44,413 nucleotides of DNA. Source: Chloroflexota bacterium (GTDB taxonomy: Bacteria; Chloroflexota; Limnocylindria; Limnocylindrales; CSP1-4). Positions 24,920 through 34,514 of this stretch are shown here, piece after piece. Location of the stretch: the NCBI GenBank assembly GCA_003171065.1, contig PMXQ01000105.1, positions 35,443 to 79,855 of the forward strand, read 5' to 3'. Position 1 is the first letter of the stretch, and each line of letters starts with the position of its first letter. Under the pieces are notes generated by a model. That model was given only the letters and a program-made list of their open reading frames with translations, ran no database searches and had not been told where the DNA came from. A program made the position numbers and the translations under genes.

Positions 24920-25324
24920 ATGACTGATCGACCGCTCAAGGTTCTCATCGCCAAGCCGGGGCTCGACGGGCACGATCGCGGCGCCAAGGTGCTCGCGCGC
25001 GGTCTTCGCGACGAAGGCTTCGAGGTCGTCTACACCGGCCTGCGCCAGACCCCGGAGATGATCGTCACCGCCGCCCTCCAGGAGGACGTCGACGTCGTGG
25101 GCCTGTCCATCCTGTCGGGCGCTCACATGACGTTGCTGCCCCGGATCTGCGCTCTGATGCGCGAGCGCGGCATGGACGATGTGTTGGTGGCCGCCGGCGG
25201 GATCATCCCCGACGATGACGTTCCTGCGCTCAAGGAGGCGGGCGTTGCCGCCGTCTTCGGGCCCGGCACGACGATCGCCCAGGTGGCCGACTTCCTGCGC
25301 GCCAACGCCCGGGCGCGGGACTAG
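24920..25324 (+). CDS. Stand-alone cobalamin-binding subunit of methylmalonyl-CoA-type mutase
   Basis: The 134-residue protein is a single B12-binding Rossmann-like domain. [10 protein letters not shown] contains the DxHxxG motif (Asp16, His18, Gly21) that supplies the lower axial His to cobalamin. SGAHM and [11 protein letters not shown], then FGPGTT, line the nucleotide tail, as in the C-terminal domain of methylmalonyl-CoA mutase. In split mutases this small subunit pairs with a separate catalytic chain. No catalytic subunit is present in the window. meaB begins 10 bases downstream, confirming the pathway. It could also serve an ethylmalonyl- or isobutyryl-CoA mutase. Confidence 0.93.
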   Translation: MTDRPLKVLIAKPGLDGHDRGAKVLARGLRDEGFEVVYTGLRQTPEMIVTAALQEDVDVVGLSILSGAHMTLLPRICALMRERGMDDVLVAAGGIIPDDDVPALKEAGVAAVFGPGTTIAQVADFLRANARARD

Positions 25325-25334
25325 GGCGACCGGA

Positions 25335-26504
25335 ATGGCCGGCTCGCAGGGGTCGAAGGCGGCCGAAGGGTCGAAGGCGGCCGAAGGGTCGAAGGCGGCC
25401 GAAGGATCGAAGGCTGCCGAAGGATCGAAGGCTGCCGAAGGATCGGTCGTCGAGCGGGCGGACCTGCTCTGCGAGGCGGCGCTCGTAGGAGATCGCCGGG
25501 CCCTGGCCCGGCTCCTGACGGCCGTCGAGAACCGAACGCCCCTCGCCGAAGTGGCGCTGCGGCGGCTCTACCCGCGGGCGGGCCATGCCCAGCTGATTGG
25601 CGTGACCGGGCCCCCGGGCGCGGGCAAGAGCACGCTCGTGGCCGCGCTGATCGGAGAGCTTCGCCGCGCCGGCCGGCCGGTGGCTGTAGTGGCGGTGGAT
25701 CCGTCCAGTCCCATCACGGGCGGCGCCGTTCTTGGCGATCGAGTCCGGATGCAGGCCTACGCCACGGACGCCGACGTCTTCATCCGGTCGATGGCGGCGC
25801 GCGGCCACGCTGGCGGCCTTTCCTCCGCGACGAGCGCCGCCGCCGCCGTCTTCGACGCCGTCGGCTTCGACGTGGTGCTGATAGAGACGGTGGGCACGGG
25901 GCAGAGTGAAGTCGAAGTTGCCGCCGCCGCGGACACCACGATCGTCGTCGAGGCGCCCGAGATGGGCGACGAGATCCAGGCCATCAAGGCGGGCCTGCTC
26001 GAGGTGGCCGATGTCATCGTCGTCAACAAGGGCGATCGACCGGGCGCGCACCGAACCGCGGGCCAGCTCCACGCCATGCTCGCCGACGCTCCCCGCGAGG
26101 CGCGGCCGGGCCGGCCCGCGCCCAAGCACCCGGAGGTGCTGGTGACCACTGCTGCCACCGGCGAGGGAGTGGCTGAGCTCCTCGGCGCGATCGACCGGCA
26201 CCGTTCCTCGGCCCGTGGCTCCGACGGCGAATCCGCGCGCCTCAGGCGGGCCGAGGCCCAGGTCTGGGCCGTGCTCGTGGATCGGCTGCACGCGCGCGTG
26301 CGCGCGCTCGAGGGTGCGGAGGCGTCAGTCGCCGCGACGCCCCGGGCCCTTTTGGGCGTGCAACCCGATCCGGCTGCACCCGCGGCCGGAGAGCTGCTCC
26401 GCTCTGTGGCAGCTCACGAGATCGATCCGTACGCCGCCGCCGACGCCATCCTCGACCGTCTGGTCGGCGCCGCGTCCGGGTCCGGATCGGCACGCGTGAG
26501 GTAG
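25335..26504 (+). CDS. meaB: Methylmalonyl-CoA mutase-associated GTPase MeaB
   Basis: MeaB is a G3E GTPase chaperone that loads adenosylcobalamin and protects the mutase. The protein has 389 residues, with P-loop GPPGAGKST (92-100), a switch region around VDPSSPITGGAVLGDRVRM, ETVGTGQSEVEVA (G3-like), VVNKGDRPGA (G4 region) and a C-terminal helical dimerisation arm. The N-terminus is unusual: residues 7-36 are five copies of SKAAEG encoded by an 18-bp tandem repeat, absent from known MeaB proteins. AGGG is 8 nt before the ATG. It is translated with the B12-binding subunit. The C-terminus ends in a Ser/Gly tail. Confidence 0.95.
   Translation: MAGSQGSKAAEGSKAAEGSKAAEGSKAAEGSKAAEGSVVERADLLCEAALVGDRRALARLLTAVENRTPLAEVALRRLYPRAGHAQLIGVTGPPGAGKSTLVAALIGELRRAGRPVAVVAVDPSSPITGGAVLGDRVRMQAYATDADVFIRSMAARGHAGGLSSATSAAAAVFDAVGFDVVLIETVGTGQSEVEVAAAADTTIVVEAPEMGDEIQAIKAGLLEVADVIVVNKGDRPGAHRTAGQLHAMLADAPREARPGRPAPKHPEVLVTTAATGEGVAELLGAIDRHRSSARGSDGESARLRRAEAQVWAVLVDRLHARVRALEGAEASVAATPRALLGVQPDPAAPAAGELLRSVAAHEIDPYAAADAILDRLVGAASGSGSARVR
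25351..25440 (+). repeat. meaB: Five 18-bp tandem repeats inside the meaB 5' end
   Basis: Three copies of GGTCGAAGGCGGCCGAAG are followed by two of a variant with two base changes. The unit is a multiple of three, so copy-number changes keep the meaB frame open. Confidence 0.95.
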
Positions 26505-26517
26505 CCGCCCGGCGGGC

Positions 26518-26587
26518 GGCGCCAACTGCGGCGGCGCCAACGGCCACGGCGCCAACGGCCGCGGCGCCAACAGCCGCGGCAGTTGGC
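26518..26587. terminator. Four 15-bp tandem repeats framed by inverted arms, between convergent genes
   Basis: Four copies of a GGCGCCAACGGCCGC-like unit (26518-26577) lie inside a larger inverted repeat, GCCAACTGC (26521-26529) with GCAGTTGGC (26579-26587). It sits between the stops of meaB and the hybrid kinase and probably ends both transcripts, although T-runs are absent. Confidence 0.6.
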
Positions 26588-26615
26588 GACCGGGCGCGAG
26601 AGCCCGGTGCCAGCC

Positions 26616-29600
26616 CTAGCGCCCCTGGCGCTCGTCCGCTTGGGCGGCTGAGATCGCCTCGCGCACGACCCGGATCACAGCGTCGATGTCGAACGGCTTT
26701 GCCAGCAGCCTGACGCCGCGTCTGGTGGCGAAGCCCCGCAGATCCGGGTTCAGTACGTCGCCGCTCATGAACACCGCGCGTTTGGCCAGCTCGGGCCGGA
26801 ACTCGATCGCGGCATCGTAGAACTCGGTGCCACTCATGCCGGCCATTCGATGGTCGATGAGCATCACGTCGTAAGTCATTTCGCGCAAACCCTCTAGAGC
26901 CTGGGCGCCGTCCTGGAACGGGTCACAGTCCATGCCGGACGCAGCAAGGACCTTCTTGAGGAAGGCCCGGATCGAAGGTTCGTCGTCGAGGGCCAGAATG
27001 CGCAGCCGAGCGGTCGGCAGAGCCGCGGTTTCGCGCGCCGACGCCGATGGCGCAGGCGAGGCAGCCGGGGCGGCGGGCGCTCCGGCAGGAGCGGGCGGCG
27101 CGGCAGGAGCCGCAGTCCGCGTCCTGGCCCGGGTCGCGCGCGTGGCTTTCTGCGCCGGTACGACAGCCGGATCGTCAGTGTCCTGGCCGCGGGCCGTCGC
27201 TGCGAGGCGGCGAGCGCCGCCGGGTGACGAACTCTCGGCCGGTGCGGTACTGCGTCCGCGCCTGGGCGCCTTCGGCTTGCTCTCTGGCTCGATCCCCGCC
27301 GATTCGATCCCCGCCGGTTTGTCGCCCGCCGGTTCGATCCCCGCCGGTTTGTCGCCCGCCGGCGCCTCCTCTCCGGGTAGGGCCACGCGCCGGGTGCTCG
27401 CCTCCAGGGCCGCCGCCAGCTGCCGTTCGTTCATCGGTTTTGCCCGAACAGGCAGCTCGATCATGAAGCAGCTTCCGAGATTGCCCGGGCCCGGTTCGTA
27501 CCAGAGGTGACCGTCGTGCGCGGCGACGATGCCGAATGAGACGGACAGCCCGAGGCCTGTGCCTTCGCCCGGCTGCTTGGTGGTGAAGAACGGGTCGAAA
27601 AGCCGCACTCGGGCAGCTTCGGGCACGCCCGGGCCGTCGTCGCGAATGGTGATCCGGACGCGCTCCTGGTCGTCGGTCAGTCCTTCGGCCTTGAGGCCGC
27701 CCGGTCCCCGGCTGGGCTTTACGACGGTCGCGGTCACCCACAGGTGAGCCTGCGCGGCCCGCTCGCGAGTCCGGAAAGCCTGAATCGCATTGATGGTCAG
27801 GTTCAGCAGGACCTGCTGCATCTGCGCGCGGTCGAGGTCCACCTCAGGCAGATCGTCGGGGATCTCGACCAGGACCTGCACCCGGTTCGTGCTCAGCGCG
27901 TACGACTGCAGCTCGAGCACGCTCCGAACCAGAGTGGCGATGTTCGTCTGCCGTCGCTCTGGCGGGCGCTGGCGGGCGAAGTCCAGCAGGTTCTGGACGA
28001 TGCGCCTGGTTCGGTCGGCTTCTTGGACGAGCAGGCCGGCGTCGTGCTTCATGTCGTCGGGCAACCGCTGGTCTCCGCGCATCAGCTGGCTGAACGCGAT
28101 GATCGCCGCCAGCGGGTTGTTGAGCTCATGAGCCACGCCGGACACGAGCTGGCCAATCGCCTCCATCTTCTGGGCCTGCAGCAGCTCGTTGGTGAGGCGC
28201 TCCTGGTCCGACAGATCGCGCACGAGCGAGAGGAAGCGCCGCTGGTCGCCCAGCTCGACCACTCGAACCTCCACCTCGACGGGGAACTCCGAGCCGTCGG
28301 GCCGGTGCCCGCGATCGCTGAACGTGCCCCTGCCCTGGGCCCAGACTATCTGGCGGCGGCGAGCCATCTCGCGCTCGTCGGCGGACATGAGCTGACCGAA
28401 GTATCGGCCCAGGACCTCGCCGCGGTTGACGTGGTACAGGCGCACCGCGGCCTCGTTGGCGTCGAGGACGGTGCTGTCGAGCGCGGTCACGAACAGCGCG
28501 TCGGGCGACTCTTCGAAGAGGGTCCGATACCGCTCCTCGGATGAAACGAGGCGCTCGCGAAGGCGGAAGTTGGCCAGGGCGATGCCTCCGATCCGCGCGA
28601 CCGAATCCAGCGCCGCCTCGTCGACGGGGAGGGCAGCGGCCGTCTGCTCGAAGAAGCACAGCAAGGCACCGGCCAGCTCCTCACCGGTGCGGATCGGGAT
28701 CGCGGCGAACGACCTGAAGCCCGTCGCCCGCGCCATCGGCAGAACCCGCTCGCTGACCTGAGTGGCGACGAAGTCCCCCAGGACGCTCCCTCCGCCCGAG
28801 AGCAGAGTGGCTCCGCCCGGGGCCTCCCTGGCGGAAACGCCCTTGAGCCACTGCCGGAAGGCGCCCGTTTCGCCGGCCACGGCATGCGTCTCGAAGTGGC
28901 GTCCGGGTTCTATGAGCAGGTAGCACACGCCGGCCGCGCCGAGTGCCTCGCGGACCAGGCTCACCGTTCGGTGGGCCAGCTCCTCGAAGGAGCTGGCCTC
29001 CCCGCCGATCCGCGTCAGCTCGTCGAGAGTGTCGAGGCGATGGCCCAGGGCTCGCTGCGCCGCGGCGCGGTGGAGCAGCTCGGAGCGCAGCCGGAAGTTG
29101 GCCAGACCGATGCTGCAAATGCGGGCGATGGGCTCCAGGAAGTGGTCGTCGAACTGCTCCACCCGCGGCGAAGCCGACCATTCCAGATGCAGCACGCCGG
29201 CGAGCCGCCCGTCGACTCGCAGCGGCAGCACCGCCTGGGCGCCGGCCGCCTCTTCGCCGCCTTCCGCGCCGGCGCCTGACCTGTCACCTCTCGAAAGCCA
29301 GACTCCTTCCTCGGACCCCAGTCGGCCGAGCGGGGGCCAGTCGGCGGGAATCGTCGGCGATTCGCTCAGGGCCGCCCAGCTGTGGCTCGATTGCCCGACC
29401 CAGACGATCGGATCCACCCTCGATGTCGAGGGGTCAACCAGGATGTACCCGCCGCCGGCGGCTCCGGTGGAGACGACGACCGCCTCGATCGTCTCCTGGG
29501 CGAGGCGTGCGAGGTCGTCGGTGGAGGCGCCGAGCAGCGTCAGCTCCTGGAGGGCACGCAGCTCGGCCGTCAGGCGGCGCTCGTGATCGGCCGCCTCGTT

Positions 29601-32282
29601 GAGGCCCTCGCTCATTCGGATGTTGGCGTAGGCGATCGAGATGATCCGACCCACCGCGTCGATGGTCCGGTCCCACGCCGGGGCGACCTCGTCGGTCGTG
29701 TTGAAGTAGCACATCAGGGCGCCAATGGCCTTCTCCCCATCGCGGATCGGGAACGCCGCGTAGGACACAGCACCTGGAGCGAGCATCGCCTCGGCGTCGC
29801 CATCCTCAGGGACGAGCTGGTCCATGTTCTGGTGGAACGCTCCGACGCCGGGGTACGCGGTCAGTCGCTGCCAGAAGTCGTAGCTGCTGGCCGGGAGGGT
29901 CGAGATTGCCTGGACCATCGAAGGCTGTGCTCGCAGAGAGGCGACGACGCGGAACCGGTCGTCGCTGGTCCGGACCGCGAGCCCGCTGTCCGCCCCGAGC
30001 GCGCCGACGATCCGCTCCAGCAGGAAAGACGCCAGGGTGTTCTCGTCGATCTCTCCCTGGGGCAGGAGCGTCAGGCCCAGCAGGGTCTCGAGCTGCGCCG
30101 TCAGGCGGCGCTCCTGCTCCAACCCACCTTCCAGGCGCTCCATCAGCCGGGCATTCTCCAGCGCGCTCACGACCTGGGCCGCGGCCTGCAGGATGAGCTC
30201 ATCGCCTGGCCGACCCCAGGCCTGGCGGCGCGCCCCCAGTCCGAGGAAGCCGATCGACTCGTCGCGACTGCGCAGGTCGACCAAGAAGCCGGTCTTGAGA
30301 CCCTCTTTCGCCAGGGCCGCGGCCACCTCCGTACCTTTCAGGAACGACCCCAGGCTCTCGAAGGCGACGACAGCGCCGGGCCTGTCGAGGGCGGAGCCGA
30401 GCTCCGGGATGTCCGTGTGGAGAATGACCTCCAGCACCTCCGGGCTGAGTCCGCGACTCGCCTCGATCACCGTGGGAGCACCTTGTTCTCCCCAGGTCTC
30501 GATGATGCCAGCATCGGCCAGGGTGACCTCGCAGAGGCGCTCCAGGGCTACCTCGGCCACCTCATGCCGGCTCCGCGCCCGCCCCGTCGCCACGGCCAGG
30601 GAGCCGAGAGCGGCCGCCTCCGCTTCTATGTGGGCGGTGGTCACGACCTCGTGGCTCATCGCTATGTGACCGGCCGGCTTGTGCTGGTCGTCTCGGAGCG
30701 AGGTCAGTGACAGGTCGACGACGATGGGCCGGCCGGCGAAGCTGCCGATCAGCGGTCGATGGACGACGCGACCGTGCCAGTAGCCCATTGAGGCTGCCTC
30801 GGCCTTTGCCTCCGTGCCCAGAGGCGCCCCGTCGAGACGAAGCTGCTCGATGACCTCGTCCAGGCGGTGCCCGACGGCCTCGTCCTCCGCCAGGCCGTAC
30901 AGACGCTCGCCGGCGGGGTTTACGGCCGTGACCCGGTCATTGGCGTCCGTCGTCACTATCGCGTCGGTCATTTGCTCGACGACCACACCGCCGATACGAG
31001 CCGATCCCGCCAGGCTTTCCCGCAGCTCCGCGTCGCGCTGCAATTTCAAGCGCGTGGCTACGCTGCCGATCGCCAGACCCACGTAGCGGCCCGTCTGCTC
31101 GAGGCGGGCGGGGTCGAGCGCGGGTGGCGGATCGCCGGCCCAGAGCAGGACCATCGCCCCGATGCGGCGATCGTCGTACCAGAGTGGCGTGGCCAGCAGG
31201 CCGGACAGACCCAGGGCCCTGGCCCGTTCGGCCCACGCAGGCGCGTGCGGGTCGCCCAGATCCATCTCGAACGGAACCTGCGCGTCGTTGACGAGCAAGG
31301 CGAGCGGCGAGCGAGCCGGATCGACGCCGCTCAGAATGGCCCGGACCGTCTCGGGCGTGCTCGTCCCGGCGACGATGGAGAGACCGTCCGCGCTGTCGAA
31401 GATCGCGACGGCCGCTCCGGCGGCCCAGCTGGCGGAGATGATCTCGAGCGCCCGCTGCGCGACCTCCTCGGCCTCGAGCTGCTGGTCCCCCGGCCGCGCC
31501 AGAACGGCCAGGTTGCGGAGCATCGCCTCCACATGTTCTTCCTGCGTCCTGTCGCTCACCCGGATCAGGGCGTAGCCGTACCCACCGGCCATCGGAGTCG
31601 CGATTGAGACGATGATCTCTGCAGGAAAGAACTCGCCTGATGCGGGCTGGACGGGGACATGCCGGACTATCGAGCCGGAAGCGAGCAATTCCGCACGGTC
31701 GGCGGCGGTATCCGCATCCGACCGCCCGACCATGTAGCGAACGAGGACCTTCCCGATCAACTCCTTCGTCGTGGTGCGCAGGATGGCCGCGGCTGCCTCG
31801 TTGGCGTCGATGATGACGCTGTCCATGTCGGCGAGAAAGAGCGCCTCCGGCGAGCGGAGGAAGAGGTCGCGATAGGGCAGCTGCGCCGCGTCGGGCCCTG
31901 ATACCGCCCGGTCGGGACCCTCGCCATCCCAGAACATGGCGGCAACGCCCGCCTTGCCGGCGAACTCCGGCAGCCTGATCGGCTGCACGTGAGCTCGGAG
32001 CCACTTCGTGCGACCGTCGCGGAGGCGCACCTGAAGAGGACCGTGCCAGCCGTCCGTCTGGAGGATCTCCAGGCGGAACGTGGCTCCGGCAGTGTCGTCG
32101 CCTCGGATAACGGTCAGGCAGTCGACCCACGGCGTGCCCAGTGCGTCGGCGGCTGCGATTCCGAGGATCCGCGCCGCGTGGTCGTTCCACCGCACGACCT
32201 GGCCGGCCGGATCGACGATCGCCAACCCGGCGCCGAGCTGGTCCAGAAGGCTGAGATCTTCTCCAGACAAGGCATGTACCAC
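26616..32282 (-). CDS. Giant hybrid sensor histidine kinase (4 PAS, 5 GAF, HisKA, HATPase, receiver)
   Basis: The protein has about 1888 residues and no membrane helix; it is a cytoplasmic multi-input sensor. Approximate order: PAS (8-115), PAS (134-250), GAF (254-415), PAS (430-550), GAF (557-725), GAF (735-894), GAF (912-1085), GAF (1087-1245), PAS (1247-1365), HisKA with GVAHELNNP (His near 1385), HATPase with DDGPGVPE and [11 protein letters not shown] (1480-1600), a Pro/Ala linker, and a receiver (1758-1880) with LDDEP, phospho-Asp in LIDHRM (near 1810) and LAKPFD. PAS/GAF limits are pattern-based. The linker has a short [10 protein letters not shown]-type repeat. The start is uncertain: GTG at 32282 is taken because similarity begins there; the frame is open further upstream and no good ribosome binding site is seen. 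No response regulator is adjacent. Confidence 0.88.
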   Translation of the reverse strand: MVHALSGEDLSLLDQLGAGLAIVDPAGQVVRWNDHAARILGIAAADALGTPWVDCLTVIRGDDTAGATFRLEILQTDGWHGPLQVRLRDGRTKWLRAHVQPIRLPEFAGKAGVAAMFWDGEGPDRAVSGPDAAQLPYRDLFLRSPEALFLADMDSVIIDANEAAAAILRTTTKELIGKVLVRYMVGRSDADTAADRAELLASGSIVRHVPVQPASGEFFPAEIIVSIATPMAGGYGYALIRVSDRTQEEHVEAMLRNLAVLARPGDQQLEAEEVAQRALEIISASWAAGAAVAIFDSADGLSIVAGTSTPETVRAILSGVDPARSPLALLVNDAQVPFEMDLGDPHAPAWAERARALGLSGLLATPLWYDDRRIGAMVLLWAGDPPPALDPARLEQTGRYVGLAIGSVATRLKLQRDAELRESLAGSARIGGVVVEQMTDAIVTTDANDRVTAVNPAGERLYGLAEDEAVGHRLDEVIEQLRLDGAPLGTEAKAEAASMGYWHGRVVHRPLIGSFAGRPIVVDLSLTSLRDDQHKPAGHIAMSHEVVTTAHIEAEAAALGSLAVATGRARSRHEVAEVALERLCEVTLADAGIIETWGEQGAPTVIEASRGLSPEVLEVILHTDIPELGSALDRPGAVVAFESLGSFLKGTEVAAALAKEGLKTGFLVDLRSRDESIGFLGLGARRQAWGRPGDELILQAAAQVVSALENARLMERLEGGLEQERRLTAQLETLLGLTLLPQGEIDENTLASFLLERIVGALGADSGLAVRTSDDRFRVVASLRAQPSMVQAISTLPASSYDFWQRLTAYPGVGAFHQNMDQLVPEDGDAEAMLAPGAVSYAAFPIRDGEKAIGALMCYFNTTDEVAPAWDRTIDAVGRIISIAYANIRMSEGLNEAADHERRLTAELRALQELTLLGASTDDLARLAQETIEAVVVSTGAAGGGYILVDPSTSRVDPIVWVGQSSHSWAALSESPTIPADWPPLGRLGSEEGVWLSRGDRSGAGAEGGEEAAGAQAVLPLRVDGRLAGVLHLEWSASPRVEQFDDHFLEPIARICSIGLANFRLRSELLHRAAAQRALGHRLDTLDELTRIGGEASSFEELAHRTVSLVREALGAAGVCYLLIEPGRHFETHAVAGETGAFRQWLKGVSAREAPGGATLLSGGGSVLGDFVATQVSERVLPMARATGFRSFAAIPIRTGEELAGALLCFFEQTAAALPVDEAALDSVARIGGIALANFRLRERLVSSEERYRTLFEESPDALFVTALDSTVLDANEAAVRLYHVNRGEVLGRYFGQLMSADEREMARRRQIVWAQGRGTFSDRGHRPDGSEFPVEVEVRVVELGDQRRFLSLVRDLSDQERLTNELLQAQKMEAIGQLVSGVAHELNNPLAAIIAFSQLMRGDQRLPDDMKHDAGLLVQEADRTRRIVQNLLDFARQRPPERRQTNIATLVRSVLELQSYALSTNRVQVLVEIPDDLPEVDLDRAQMQQVLLNLTINAIQAFRTRERAAQAHLWVTATVVKPSRGPGGLKAEGLTDDQERVRITIRDDGPGVPEAARVRLFDPFFTTKQPGEGTGLGLSVSFGIVAAHDGHLWYEPGPGNLGSCFMIELPVRAKPMNERQLAAALEASTRRVALPGEEAPAGDKPAGIEPAGDKPAGIESAGIEPESKPKAPRRGRSTAPAESSSPGGARRLAATARGQDTDDPAVVPAQKATRATRARTRTAAPAAPPAPAGAPAAPAASPAPSASARETAALPTARLRILALDDEPSIRAFLKKVLAASGMDCDPFQDGAQALEGLREMTYDVMLIDHRMAGMSGTEFYDAAIEFRPELAKRAVFMSGDVLNPDLRGFATRRGVRLLAKPFDIDAVIRVVREAISAAQADERQGR

Positions 32283-32504
32283 GTTCTGTCGTCCCGGGCG
32301 CGACTCTCCCTCCGAGCTCAGGTCGGGGCCTTCATCGCGCCGCCTATCGTAGCCCCCGGCGGGGTCCTGGCTGTAGGTACCGAGGGTCCCGATAAGCGGT
32401 AGTCCATTTCGATGAGACCGGCGCCGGCGCACGGGTGGCCAGCGCCTTCGGCCCGCCGCAAAGCCGTTCTGAGGCGTGGGCGGCACCCGTGGCTCCGGTT
32501 GCTG

Positions 32505-32510
32505 TATCCT
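32505..32510 (+). promoter_or_regulatory. Possible -10 of the tRNA-Lys gene
   Basis: TATCCT lies 10 nt before the mature tRNA 5' end. No clear -35 was found. Confidence 0.35.
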
Positions 32511-32520
32511 TCGCGGCCGT

Positions 32521-32595
32521 GGGCCCGTAGCTCAACGGTAGAGCGGGGGACTCTTAATCCCTAGGTTCAGGGTTCGAATCCCTGCGGGCTCACCA
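32521..32595 (+). tRNA. tRNA-Lys (anticodon CTT), CCA encoded
   Basis: The cloverleaf folds by eye. The acceptor GGGCCCG pairs with CGGGCTC (one G-U). The D stem is GCTC/GAGC. The anticodon stem GGGGA/TCCCT holds loop CTCTTAA, so the anticodon is CTT. The T arm contains GGTTCGAATCC. The discriminator A is followed by an encoded CCA. There is no intron. Confidence 0.97.
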
Positions 32596-32614
32596 GGTTC
32601 CGAGCGTGAAACGG

Positions 32615-32648
32615 CCCCTCTCCGGCTACCGGGAGGGGTCCTTCCTAT
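32615..32648. terminator. Terminator between tRNA-Lys and the GGDEF gene
   Basis: CCCCTCTCCGG-CTA-CCGGGAGGGG forms a near-perfect stem with one bulged T, followed by TCCTTCCT. It serves the tRNA on the plus strand and probably the convergent cyclase gene. Confidence 0.8.
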
Positions 32649-33559
32649 TCCACGATGGCGATCTGATCGCGGCCGCTGCGCTTGGCCGAGTAAAGGGCGC
32701 CGTCGACGCGCTCGAAGAGGCTCTCCGGCGTGTCGTCACGGGAGGCCAGCGAGCCCCCGGCCGAGACCTGGACCTTCAGCACCAGGGCCTCGTGACGGAC
32801 TTCGGACTGGGCCACGAGTGCGCGCACCCGTTCGGCGGTCTCGGCAAGGCCGCCGACCTCGGAGGCTTCGACCAGGACCGCGAATTCCTCGCCGCCCCAG
32901 CGAGCCACCATGTCGCCTGCCCGGACCGCGCCCTGGATCGTCTTTGCGACGCCCGTCAGAACGGCGTCGCCAACGGCGTGCCCGAACTGATCGTTCACGG
33001 CCTTGAAGTTGTCGATGTCGACGACCAGCAGGCCGAACTGCCAGCTGTAGCGGATCATGTTCTCCAACCGGGTCCGCACCGCCGCGTCGAACATTCGACG
33101 GTTCGGCAGGCCGGTCAGCTCGTCGGTCAAAGCGTCATGGCGAGCCCGGTCCGCAGCCTCGGCGGCCCTCACCACGGCGGACGCGTCGGAGAACGTTTCC
33201 ACGCCGCCGACGATCGTGCCCGTCGCGTCCCGGACGGCGGCCGTCCTGACGCGCACCGGCTTGCGGTAGCCCTCGCGATGGCGCAGCCAGATTGTCACGT
33301 CCCGAGACTCGCCGTCGAGCATCGAGGCGGCCAGCGGGCAGGTCGAGTGGCACAGCGAATTCCCCTGGGCGTCGACGTGGGCGAGGATGTTGTCGTAGCA
33401 ACGCCGCCCCACCAGGGCCGAGGCGTCGTAGCCTGCCAGCTTCTCAGCCCCGTGATTCCAGTACCTGATCGTGCGGTCCGGCTCGACGTAGTAGACGCCG
33501 TCGGCCAGGTTGTCGACGATCGATTTGTGCAACTCGTCCGAAATCGGTCGGTCGGGCAT
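32645..33559 (-). CDS. PAS-GGDEF diguanylate cyclase
   Basis: The 304-residue protein makes cyclic di-GMP from two GTP. A PAS domain at about 10-125 (IVDNLADGVYYVEPDRTIRYWN) contains CHSTCPLA, a cysteine-rich loop. A GGDEF domain covers about 140-300: DELTGLPNRRMFD, then VDIDNFKAVNDQFGHAVGD, active-site GGEEF and YSAKRSGRDQI. The inhibitory site RAGD lies five residues before GGEEF, so product inhibition is expected. There is no membrane segment. The ATG at 33559 has GGAG 10 nt upstream; the frame is open for another 107 codons without similarity. It is divergent from the second J-domain gene. The PAS ligand is unknown. Confidence 0.94.
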   Translation of the reverse strand: MPDRPISDELHKSIVDNLADGVYYVEPDRTIRYWNHGAEKLAGYDASALVGRRCYDNILAHVDAQGNSLCHSTCPLAASMLDGESRDVTIWLRHREGYRKPVRVRTAAVRDATGTIVGGVETFSDASAVVRAAEAADRARHDALTDELTGLPNRRMFDAAVRTRLENMIRYSWQFGLLVVDIDNFKAVNDQFGHAVGDAVLTGVAKTIQGAVRAGDMVARWGGEEFAVLVEASEVGGLAETAERVRALVAQSEVRHEALVLKVQVSAGGSLASRDDTPESLFERVDGALYSAKRSGRDQIAIVE

Positions 33560-33765
33560 TGGGCGAAGACTCCGGGCGCATGGACACGACATCGGCTCGG
33601 GACACCCCTCCCTCACTCTACTACCCGCTGGGCAGGCAGTCCCGAGCGGGCGGGAGCGGCCGTCAGATGAGACGCCGGCCGGCCCGCGCTCCCGGTTCGT
33701 GCCGCTCCGGTCCGGGACCGTCAGGAAATCTCTACGGGCCCTCGCCTCGGAGGGCACCAAGGTTG

Positions 33766-33778
33766 TAGTCTCTCGGCC
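33766..33778 (+). promoter_or_regulatory. -10 element for a leaderless J-domain transcript (paralogue 2)
   Basis: TAGTCT (33766-33771) lies 7 nt before the ATG at 33779. Confidence 0.4.
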
Positions 33779-34324
33779 ATGCCCGACTACTACGAGGTGC
33801 TCCAGGTCAGCCCGCGCGCCGAGGCGGACGTCGTTCGGGCTGCATATCGGACGCTGGCGCGGAAATACCACCCCGACCACGGCGGCGACGCACGTCGGAT
33901 GATCGCCCTGAATGACGCCTGGGATGTGCTCGGCGACCCGGATCGACGAGCGGCCTACGATGCCTCGCGCACTGGAGCGGACAGCCGGCCCGCCTCAACC
34001 GCGCCGACGCCCGCTGCGGCGACGCCGGCAGCGGAGACACCGCCCGGGACGGGCGCCAAGCCCGAGGCCGAAGCACCGCGACAGACGGACGCGACTCATG
34101 CGGGCCCGCCGCCGGGCCATCCGTCCGGGACCGTCCTGGACTTCGGTCGGTACGCCGGCTGGTCCCTCGGCGAGATTGCGCGTTACGACGTTGTCTACCT
34201 GGAGTGGCTGCAGCGGGCGACCTTCGGCCGGAAGCTGCGCGCCGAGATCGACGCGCTCCTGAGACAGCGCGCTCCGGCGTCGGGGCGACCGGCGTCCGGT
34301 CAGCCGTGGAACAGGCGTCGCTAA
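33779..34324 (+). CDS. J-domain protein with C-terminal ExoX-like domain (paralogue 2)
   Basis: The protein has 181 residues. The J domain (about 3-66) has YYEVLQVSPRAEADVVRAAY and the HPD motif at 31-33, followed by LNDAWDVLGDPDRRAAYD. A linker of about 45 residues rich in Pro/Ala/Thr leads to LDFGRYAGWSLGEIARYDVVYLEWLQRA (about 119-150), aligned with the C-terminal domain of the 13196 gene at L-x-F-G, G-x-x-L, A, Y-x-x-W and R. It lacks Gly/Phe and zinc-finger regions, so it is not a general DnaJ. The gene is alone on its strand and divergent from the diguanylate cyclase. Confidence 0.85.
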   Translation: MPDYYEVLQVSPRAEADVVRAAYRTLARKYHPDHGGDARRMIALNDAWDVLGDPDRRAAYDASRTGADSRPASTAPTPAAATPAAETPPGTGAKPEAEAPRQTDATHAGPPPGHPSGTVLDFGRYAGWSLGEIARYDVVYLEWLQRATFGRKLRAEIDALLRQRAPASGRPASGQPWNRRR

Positions 34325-34422
34325 CGGCGCCGCATCGGACTACCTGGGGGCGCGTCCGAACCAGGCGACCGAACTAACCGCGCGCCCGAACGAACTCGAT
34401 CGCTTCGGAACGTGCGACCTGT

Positions 34423-34443
34423 TTTGTTGTACGCTACGCTAAA
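34423..34443 (+). promoter_or_regulatory. Possible operator/promoter upstream of the ROK gene
   Basis: TTTGTTG (34423-34429) followed by TACGCTACGCTAAA resembles one half of the TTTGTTG-N7-CAACGAA palindrome found ahead of the GH94 genes. The second half matches poorly. Confidence 0.35.
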
Positions 34444-34514
34444 TGGTAGGTTCCTGCCCACCGGCTCGGTCGACTCCGTTGTCGGGCACGGCCTCATGAA
34501 GGAAACGCCACCCG

